IMG/VR virus record: IMGVR_UViG_3300021093_000126
Location: 1-46,070 of that record
Source: a virus
Direction: 5' to 3' (one strand)
Length of the DNA stretch: 46,070 bases
The position numbers were made by a program, and so were the translations under genes. The number at the start of each line of letters is the position of its first letter. The stretch's first letter is position 1. Below are positions 41,053 to 46,070 of the stretch, piece after piece. A model generated the notes under the pieces. That model was not told where the DNA came from. It saw only the letters and a program-made list of their open reading frames with translations, and made no database searches.

Positions 41053-42159
41053 TTATTTTAAACCCCGTTCAAACATGCCTTTCGTGCGAGCAGCTTCTTG
41101 CATGTTCATAAAACCACTTAAAAACTTAAGAGGATTGGCATAGGCTTCCATGGAGTTGGGTTGGAAGTCACTAAATTTTTCAGAAATACCAACTTGACTC
41201 GGAGCTTGAAAATTAATTCCGGTCAAAGGAGTTTCGAGCTGATAAGGATTAACACCTTGAGCACTTAATGCTTGAAGTCCGGTATTAAATTTGTCTGTAA
41301 ACTCCATATTGCCAGCAGCTTTTTGCAATCCCGCAAAAGGAGTTTGTGCAGTGAATGCACTTACCGCTTCTTCGTAACCAATCTGACCAGGTTTTAATTT
41401 CTGTGCAAGTTGAGGATTGGTTGTCGCCCAGATTTGCAAACCAATCTTTTCTTTTTCTTCTGGACTACCAGCGGCATTATACGCTTTGGTTAAGTCTGCG
41501 ACTTGGTATTTTTTAGCCAGAGGATCTTGAGCTGCCATTTGAGCAACCCTTTGCTTTTCGGCTTCGTATGTACGGTCAGAAGGAGCGGCAGTCATGTTAT
41601 TTAAAATAGAAGGTGGAGGAAGGTCTGGGGCAGGAGGGGGTGTTGAATCAACAGGCAAAGTCCAACGTTTTTGTTGCAATCCTGGAACGTCACGACCGGT
41701 AACATCTCCCCTGGAAGAAGCACCGGTAGCAGCTGCTGCAGATGTATTTGGAATAAAAGGTGCTGCTAAAAAACCAAGTGGTGATGCGAACTCCAATACT
41801 CCACCAAGACCTTTTTTCTCTTGTTCGCGAGCAAAGTTCATTAAAGGACGTTCAATTGGATCAGGTACAATTGAACTTACAAAACGATCAAGAGCGTTTC
41901 CTGGAGCTGCCGGAGACTGTTGATTAAGTGCTTGCCTGACTGCCTCGGTCGACCCAACAGCCGTTAATGCTCCGGCTGCTTGCATGGGCCTGGTTCTAGC
42001 AATAATATTCAATCTTGCCGGAAGACTTCCTGCAACAACTGCTTTTCTTACTTGAGGGCCAGCGGCGCGGGAAGCTCGAATTAAATCACGAGTTATGAAA
42101 TCATCGACCACTCCGACTGCACGGCGCCCTTGATTAAACAAAAAAGAAAGTGGGTTCAT
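41053..42159 (-). CDS. Internal virion protein, Ala/Pro-rich (368 aa)
   Basis: N-terminal 120 residues basic and Ala-rich (RRAVGVVDDFITRDLIRASR), then a Gly/Ala segment and a Pro-rich linker (PPPAPDLPPPSILNN), then a helical C-terminal half (LAKKYQVADLTKAYNAAGSP). No enzyme motif is seen. Composition and location between the lytic enzyme and a tail-like protein fit an ejected internal virion protein. TAATG overlap with the upstream gene. Confidence 0.55.
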   Translation of the reverse strand: MNPLSFLFNQGRRAVGVVDDFITRDLIRASRAAGPQVRKAVVAGSLPARLNIIARTRPMQAAGALTAVGSTEAVRQALNQQSPAAPGNALDRFVSSIVPDPIERPLMNFAREQEKKGLGGVLEFASPLGFLAAPFIPNTSAAAATGASSRGDVTGRDVPGLQQKRWTLPVDSTPPPAPDLPPPSILNNMTAAPSDRTYEAEKQRVAQMAAQDPLAKKYQVADLTKAYNAAGSPEEKEKIGLQIWATTNPQLAQKLKPGQIGYEEAVSAFTAQTPFAGLQKAAGNMEFTDKFNTGLQALSAQGVNPYQLETPLTGINFQAPSQVGISEKFSDFQPNSMEAYANPLKFLSGFMNMQEAARTKGMFERGLK

Positions 42160-42620
42160 TACCGCCAGCTCACTTGAAGATAAAGACGAGAACCCACTGC
42201 AGTGTCAGCAGGACCAGGTAAAGATTGAATAAATTCCGCACCTGAGCGCTCATAACGATAACGAGCCTGGAAAGGATCTTTGTAGTTAGGAACGTAAAGA
42301 ATATTGGCAAGACGATTTGTTTCGTAAAGATAAATTTCGTCCCATACTTTTAACGCTTCTTTGGCATTGCTGGAGCGGATCGTACGATCTACGTCACCTG
42401 CAATACTTTCAAGACGCGTAGAAGGAGAAGTCGCAACTTCTGTTTTCTTTTCAGCAGTATCACAACGACCGATTTGAATAGTAATCTTGTCGTAAAAGTA
42501 TGAATCCGGAATGGTATTCATACTTTCTTCAAGACGAGCATAGTCACCTGCGGGCACTGAAACAGTGAAATACCCCAGGTGATACCTGACTCTACTTTTG
42601 TCAAAGTCAGATAACTGCAC
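42159..42620 (-). CDS. Probable head-tail or tail adaptor protein (153 aa, GTG start)
   Basis: MQLSDFDKSRVRYHLGYFTV, later YKDPFQARYRYERSGAEFIQ and a C-terminal strand YLQVSWR. The helical N-terminus with the DxxRVRxHLGY pattern resembles small connector proteins of tailed phages, though assignment is tentative. The start is GTG 42620; TATAATTA lies 30 bases upstream. Confidence 0.5.
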   Translation of the reverse strand: MQLSDFDKSRVRYHLGYFTVSVPAGDYARLEESMNTIPDSYFYDKITIQIGRCDTAEKKTEVATSPSTRLESIAGDVDRTIRSSNAKEALKVWDEIYLYETNRLANILYVPNYKDPFQARYRYERSGAEFIQSLPGPADTAVGSRLYLQVSWR

Positions 42621-42660
42621 TTTGTTCTCTCGGTATGTTTTTAATTATAAAACTAAGTAA

Positions 42661-43374
42661 TCAGGCAAATTGATTCATAACACTTGGATCTAAAACCATG
42701 CCTTCATACGGATTGCTTGCCATTAATTGATCAAAAACAGAAAGCCGACGTTGAGTAGCTTGTTGCAAGGCCCGTGACAATAAAGAATCTCTCAAAGAAC
42801 GTTCTGCATCTTGTTTGAATAAATCTTTGAGTAATGTAGCAATGGCACCTTCATTGTCACGTTCGCCAGTACCTTCTGGTGCAGGTAGTGCAGGAGCTGC
42901 TGGAACTTCCATGGAACCAACTGCTTGTTCTTTTGGTAATTGAGAAAGATGTAACGTATCAAGACGGTACCGACCACTTGGATCTAACAAGCTGCTCATG
43001 TTGCCTGCTGCCCCAGCATTGGCCATGGGTGTGACTTTACCACCTCCCTTAAACGCAAGTTGGGTGCCAGCAGGAAGTCCATAATCTTCGCCCTCATGCA
43101 TTCTTTGGCCTCCAAGGACTGGATGCTCGCGCATGCCATGGGGGCTAGTCATTGGAGCATTTTTATTTAATACGAACTGACCACCGGACTGTCCGTATAA
43201 CTGCTGCCAATTTTTTTGACCTGGTAATTGAAAATAAATATTTTGCCCAAGATCACTCCTTGCCCATGACAAAGGAATTCTTTTTTTCTGCTGAGTGTCA
43301 TAAACACGAAAATCAACATGGGCGCCAGTAGATCTGCCAGTACTACCAACTACACCAATGGGAATCCAGGCCAT
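42661..43374 (-). CDS. Circularly permuted M23-type peptidase-like protein (237 aa)
   Basis: M23 metallopeptidases cut peptidoglycan cross-links and normally read HxxxD first, then YxHL, then STGxHLHF at the end. Here GSTGRSTGAHVDFRVYD (residues 10-26, with His19 and Asp21) comes first, followed by SPHGMREHPVLGGQRMHEGE-D (His93, Asp97) and LDTLHLS (His142). The order is thus rotated and the second His of HxH is Asp. All metal and catalytic positions are still occupied. The C-terminal 80 residues are Ala/Leu-rich and helical. A terminator lies just upstream and a TTAAAATA motif before the ATG, so it starts its own transcript. Confidence 0.65.
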   Translation of the reverse strand: MAWIPIGVVGSTGRSTGAHVDFRVYDTQQKKRIPLSWARSDLGQNIYFQLPGQKNWQQLYGQSGGQFVLNKNAPMTSPHGMREHPVLGGQRMHEGEDYGLPAGTQLAFKGGGKVTPMANAGAAGNMSSLLDPSGRYRLDTLHLSQLPKEQAVGSMEVPAAPALPAPEGTGERDNEGAIATLLKDLFKQDAERSLRDSLLSRALQQATQRRLSVFDQLMASNPYEGMVLDPSVMNQFA

Positions 43375-43387
43375 GTCTTTTTCTTTT

Positions 43388-43395
43388 TATTTTAA
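43388..43395 (-). promoter_or_regulatory. TTAAAATA motif, possible late promoter element
   Basis: Minus-strand TTAAAATA 13 bases before the M23-like gene start. The same octamer precedes minus-strand genes at 18267-18274, 21302-21309, 24893-24900 and 31012-31019. It resembles the T4-type late -10 box TATAAATA or a sigma-70 -10. Confidence 0.4.
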
Positions 43396-43399
43396 AACT

Positions 43400-43423
43400 A
43401 AAAAACCCCCGGTTTCCCAGGGG
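43400..43423 (-). terminator. Rho-independent terminator after the HhH gene
   Basis: On the minus strand CCCCTGG pairs with CCGGGGG (one G-T wobble) around a GAAA tetraloop, followed by six T. It ends the capsid transcript. Confidence 0.85.
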
Positions 43424-43442
43424 CTTTAGCAGAGAGATGAAA

Positions 43443-43868
43443 TCAGACTCGAATTAGATTGTCTGCAAGAATTGCATCCCAATCAACTCGTTTAATCTGT
43501 TTTAACTGCTCAAGATTATTAAAACGTTCACCCGATAAGGACATCTGAAGGTCTTTAATGTCTCGAGCAGTTTTGAGGCCAATACCTTTGATATGATCAG
43601 CAATCATTTGAGCAGTGGCACTGTTGATATTCAAACGAGTATCAGGAGGAAAAGAACGAGGTTCTTCTTTCGAAGCCTTGTCCTTTACCTGTAGCGCCTT
43701 TACTTTTTTGGTTGCTTCTTCATCAGGAACAAGCTCGGTTTTGTAGGCGGTGTAGACACGCTCGTCCTGGTCTTGAACCATGAACCATTCGCCGTCATCC
43801 CACTCGCCTACAATTTTTACCCGAGCACCTGTCTTTTTGTGTTGATAAAGAAGCGCTTGATTGGACAT
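43443..43868 (-). CDS. Helix-hairpin-helix protein (141 aa)
   Basis: Residues 75-135 match a ComEA-type double helix-hairpin-helix: LNINSATAQMIADHIKGIGL with KTARDIKDL, then NNLEQLKQIKRVDWDAI. The N-terminal 50 residues look like a small SH3-like barrel (TGARVKIVGEWDDGEWFMVQ). The HhH binds DNA backbone non-specifically. Position between decoration protein and M23-like gene suggests a head or connector protein contacting packaged DNA. A hairpin abuts its start codon. Confidence 0.7.
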   Translation of the reverse strand: MSNQALLYQHKKTGARVKIVGEWDDGEWFMVQDQDERVYTAYKTELVPDEEATKKVKALQVKDKASKEEPRSFPPDTRLNINSATAQMIADHIKGIGLKTARDIKDLQMSLSGERFNNLEQLKQIKRVDWDAILADNLIRV

Positions 43869-43891
43869 AGGACCAGGTTTTATCTGGTCCT
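43869..43891 (-). promoter_or_regulatory. Hairpin abutting the HhH start codon
   Basis: AGGACCAG-N7-CTGGTCCT, a perfect 8-bp stem ending directly before the ATG at 43868. The only purine-rich ribosome-site candidate (AGGA) lies in the stem. Confidence 0.55.
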
Positions 43892-43903
43892 AGTTTAACT
43901 CAA

Positions 43904-44710
43904 TCAGCTGACAGTGCGACCAAGAAGGTAACCGTCGATGTCTTCGTAACCAGGAGCCACATCAGGCTGGATGTAGCACACTTCCGTAACCAGGTAACCG
44001 GTACGGCCAGCAGCTGAATCAGCGTTAGAGATGTACACACCACCGGAGACGGAGGTAGCAGTAGTCGACTCGCGAGCAAACACCTTGAAGGTGGTGGCGG
44101 AATCAACTTTCTTATAGATGCCGGAAGCATCCACACCAGCAGCGCCGGTAGCAGTCAGGAACGGGGTCGAACCATAAGCAGCCGAACCACCAGCGAAGTA
44201 AATCTTGGTGGCAGCATCACCAGAGGTGGTGGAAGTCAGGTTGGCCTGAGCAATGGGTTCGCCAGCGCCGGTTTCGGCAACAGGGCCACTGGAATCACGG
44301 CAGAAGGTGATGACGTTACCGGTGGAAGCATACACACCCGAAGCGGCACGGCCATCGCCCCAGCCCGAAGCAACGCTCAGGGTGGCACGATAAACGAACG
44401 CAGGGAGGGCAGAGCTACCAGAGATCACCATGCCGGTGATGTCGGGGCGGGTGTCGTCCTGGCGGTAAGGCGAAGGAACGATCACGTTCATGGTTTGACC
44501 CTTGGCGGCAGCATCGCCAGAAGCCCAGGTCACAGGAACGTAACCACGCTGCTGAAAATAGCGATAACCAGGGACAGCAAGGACGGAAGTAGGGCCGCCC
44601 TTGGAACCATCATTGCTACCGCTGTCGTCGGTATCAATGTTTTTATACCAGCCATTCAGGGGTTCAGCCCAGTTGCCGGGATAAATTTTCTTAGCAGACA
44701 AATAAGTCAT
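43904..44710 (-). CDS. Probable capsid decoration protein (268 aa)
   Basis: Ala/Gly/Ser/Thr-rich and beta-rich (PAFVYRATLSVASGWGDGRA, then TKIYFAGGSAAYGSTPFLTA), with a C-terminal strand TGYLVTEVCYIQPDV. It follows the capsid gene by 32 bases with an AAAGGAAA ribosome site, the usual place for a decoration or head-stabilising protein. No diagnostic motif; role inferred from position. Confidence 0.55.
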   Translation of the reverse strand: MTYLSAKKIYPGNWAEPLNGWYKNIDTDDSGSNDGSKGGPTSVLAVPGYRYFQQRGYVPVTWASGDAAAKGQTMNVIVPSPYRQDDTRPDITGMVISGSSALPAFVYRATLSVASGWGDGRAASGVYASTGNVITFCRDSSGPVAETGAGEPIAQANLTSTTSGDAATKIYFAGGSAAYGSTPFLTATGAAGVDASGIYKKVDSATTFKVFARESTTATSVSGGVYISNADSAAGRTGYLVTEVCYIQPDVAPGYEDIDGYLLGRTVS

Positions 44711-44742
44711 TTATTTTTCCTTTGTTGTGTTTATGTTATTTA

Positions 44743-45903
44743 TCAGACGCTACCGTCATCAGACACAAAGCTGTAGGCGGTGGTCACGAAGTCCTTGTTC
44801 AGGATCTCGAAGCCAGCGTACAGTTGCCAGATGAGGATGATGAAACGGCTGAAGTCGTCGTTGTTGTTGATCAGCACCTGAGCGTTCGGACCGCCGATAC
44901 CAACGCCAATGGCTTGAGGACCGAAGAAGAAACCTTGGGCAACTTCTTGGTTGGCATAAGGGGCAGCGCCGGTGAAAGAAGCCGAAACGTTCTTGGTCGG
45001 GAAGTTGGTCGACTCGAAGAACTTAACGCCTTCAAACTGAACACCAGTCGGCATGACGGGTTCACCAGCCAGGAAATAAGCCTGACCAGCTTGGGGACCC
45101 ATGTAGAAGCTGGCGTTGTTAGGCATCATGGGGTTGCCCATGTACATGCCTTGGCCAGGATTGCCAGCGTAACGAGCAATTTCACGGAAGTCGGGATCAC
45201 GACGCAGGTGCATCATGAAGGTGGGATCGCAGATGCAACGATACAGACCATCAGCGAAGGTAGGAACGTTACGCTTGCGCAGATCCTTGACAACAGTCAG
45301 AAGGTCGGTACGCACCGAGAACTGCTGCACATCAGCGGTGTACTCAGCGGAGCTGTAAGTAACTTGGCTGGAAGAGTTCTTGGCTTTGTTACCAGGGAAG
45401 TAGTAACCACCTTGGGTGCTGGAAGCTTGACCATTGGCATCAGCTTTGGCCAGTTCGTCAATGAAGACGCGGTCACGCCAACGGCGATAGTCATCAAGCA
45501 GCGTCAGGCTACCGATCGACTGGTGGAACATATTCAGGTTGCCGGTGTCCAGCAGCAGACGCTGGGCGGTAACCAGGGTTTCACGAGCAATCTTGAAGGT
45601 GCTGGGCTGGGTCGGATCGCCCGGATCAGCAGGGCCGGTGTACTCTTTCAGCACAACAAGCACCTTCTCTTTGGTGATGTTGCGGCTGTTAGCGGTACCG
45701 ATGGTTTGGTCAGCCACGCGCTCACGGCTGTCCTTGGTACCAGGAGTACCCCAGAACTTATAGCGGTCGAGCTGAACGGTTTGACCAGGCTGACGAGTGA
45801 AGTCGTGAACAACCACGGGCTCCACAGCCATCTCGGCAATATATGCAGGGTGCGGACGATAGAGTTCCGCGCCTAAAATCTTTGGAAAATCGTTCTCCTG
45901 GTC
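44743..45903 (-). CDS. Major capsid protein, 3' exon (386 codons plus stop; gene split by group I intron)
   Basis: Encodes DQENDFPKILGAELYRPHPA and continues through AVEPVVVHDFTRQPGQTVQL, a helical P-domain-like region (DDYRRWRDRVFIDELAKADA), and a C-terminal SRFIILIWQLYAGFEILNKD. It has the composition, length and operon position (followed by a decoration protein) of a tailed-phage major capsid protein, of the N4-like/uncultured aquatic phage type I recall. The frame is open through the plausible exon start at 45903 and meets a TAA at 45913-45915, inside the intron. The ATG at 45831 is internal: the 24 codons before it read as good protein. The N-terminus must come from a 5' exon off the right edge. 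Confidence 0.75.
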   Translation of the reverse strand, partial: DQENDFPKILGAELYRPHPAYIAEMAVEPVVVHDFTRQPGQTVQLDRYKFWGTPGTKDSRERVADQTIGTANSRNITKEKVLVVLKEYTGPADPGDPTQPSTFKIARETLVTAQRLLLDTGNLNMFHQSIGSLTLLDDYRRWRDRVFIDELAKADANGQASSTQGGYYFPGNKAKNSSSQVTYSSAEYTADVQQFSVRTDLLTVVKDLRKRNVPTFADGLYRCICDPTFMMHLRRDPDFREIARYAGNPGQGMYMGNPMMPNNASFYMGPQAGQAYFLAGEPVMPTGVQFEGVKFFESTNFPTKNVSASFTGAAPYANQEVAQGFFFGPQAIGVGIGGPNAQVLINNNDDFSRFIILIWQLYAGFEILNKDFVTTAYSFVSDDGSV

Positions 45904-46070
45904 CCTAATTTCTTAGAGGGGTGGACTATCTCTTCATCCCTGTGGGATGCCGGACGCTAAATCTGGTATTACGTAACAAGATCGTGTTACCCCCAGTAGT
46001 CTCTGCACCTTCCAATCACGGGCTTGATTGGCTTGGCTCAGGATTACCCTCGTCTTTACGTTAGGGCTTC
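45904..46070 (-). other. Group I self-splicing intron, 3' part (continues off the right edge)
   Basis: Minus strand, 5' to 3': Q element AATCCTGAGCCAAGC (46031-46045); P6a hairpin CCAATCA/TGATTGG (46012-46031); R element GTGCAGAGACTA (45997-46008); P8 hairpin CTGG/CCAG enclosing GTAACA/TGTTAC (45963-45996); extra hairpin CATCCC/GGGATG (45935-45949); S element AAGAGATAGTCC (45923-45934). GACTA of R and TAGTC of S form P7, the guanosine-binding helix. CTAA-GAAA-TTAG (45905-45916) is P9 with a GNRA tetraloop, and the intron should end with G near 45904. The P element, P1 and internal guide sequence lie outside the window. Confidence 0.85.

Noticed and set aside
44722-45876. 384-codon plus-strand ORF opposite the capsid gene
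   Set aside because: It mirrors the capsid frame and crosses the intron boundary. The minus-strand product has clear capsid-like features, and the plus-strand product matches nothing.
1-46070. tRNA genes and CRISPR arrays
   Set aside because: GTTCGA-like strings (for example near 1083) fall in coding frames and do not form cloverleafs; no regularly spaced identical repeats with unique spacers are present. The 25-base dyads are only three and not evenly spaced.

Overview
The window is a piece of a tailed double-stranded DNA phage genome (Caudoviricetes). It carries a portal protein, a major capsid protein, capsid and tail proteins, two large receptor-binding fibres with their chaperones, several peptidoglycan hydrolases, a primase-helicase, a RecB-like exonuclease and dCTP deaminase. 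There are no ribosomal, tRNA or host housekeeping genes and almost no non-coding space. A cyanobacterial host is my best inference. It rests on an NblA-like protein (31713-32015), on helix-turn-helix and recombinase-like proteins that resemble ones I associate with picocyanobacteria and their phages, and on fibre and virion proteins of a type common in aquatic metagenome phages. Nothing in the sequence names the host directly.

Layout. 1-8511 (minus): portal (runs off the left edge), small basic proteins, a virion protein with an ADP-ribosyltransferase-like domain, then a surface-sugar cluster (GDPD-like, HAD-nucleotidyltransferase fusion, two-domain glycosyltransferase) and small membrane peptides. 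8512-16652 (plus): PD-(D/E)XK exonuclease, D5/P4-type primase-helicase, a GT-B glycosyltransferase closed by a clear terminator, a 370-base repeat-rich non-coding region (candidate origin or operator), an HNH endonuclease and a run of coupled small genes. 16653-27907 (minus): two-domain endolysin, two copies of a fibre-plus-chaperone module, a small virion protein and two proteins built from repetitive beta-structure. 27963-31725 (plus, with one minus insertion): an HTH regulator, a methyltransferase-like protein, dCTP deaminase and a DUF3310 protein. 31713-46070 (mostly minus): NblA-like protein, GH24 lysozyme, basic proteins, a 915-residue virion protein, an HNH endonuclease, an HTH/recombinase-like pair, structural proteins, a GH104-like lytic enzyme, an apparently circularly permuted M23 peptidase, an HhH protein, a probable decoration protein and the major capsid protein.

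The main discovery is at the right edge. The capsid gene has no start codon joined to its reading frame. Upstream of the frame is the 3' half of a group I self-splicing intron, with recognisable Q, R and S elements, P6a, P7, P8 and a GAAA-capped P9. The capsid gene therefore appears to be split, with its 5' exon outside the window.

Other observations: start-codon-proximal hairpins before two lysis genes and two other genes, recalling T4 gene e; an A-rich TTAAAATA motif before several minus-strand genes; three 25-base dyads upstream of the HNH gene; duplicated fibre modules sharing 54 identical bases; and four different cell-wall-degrading enzymes in one phage.
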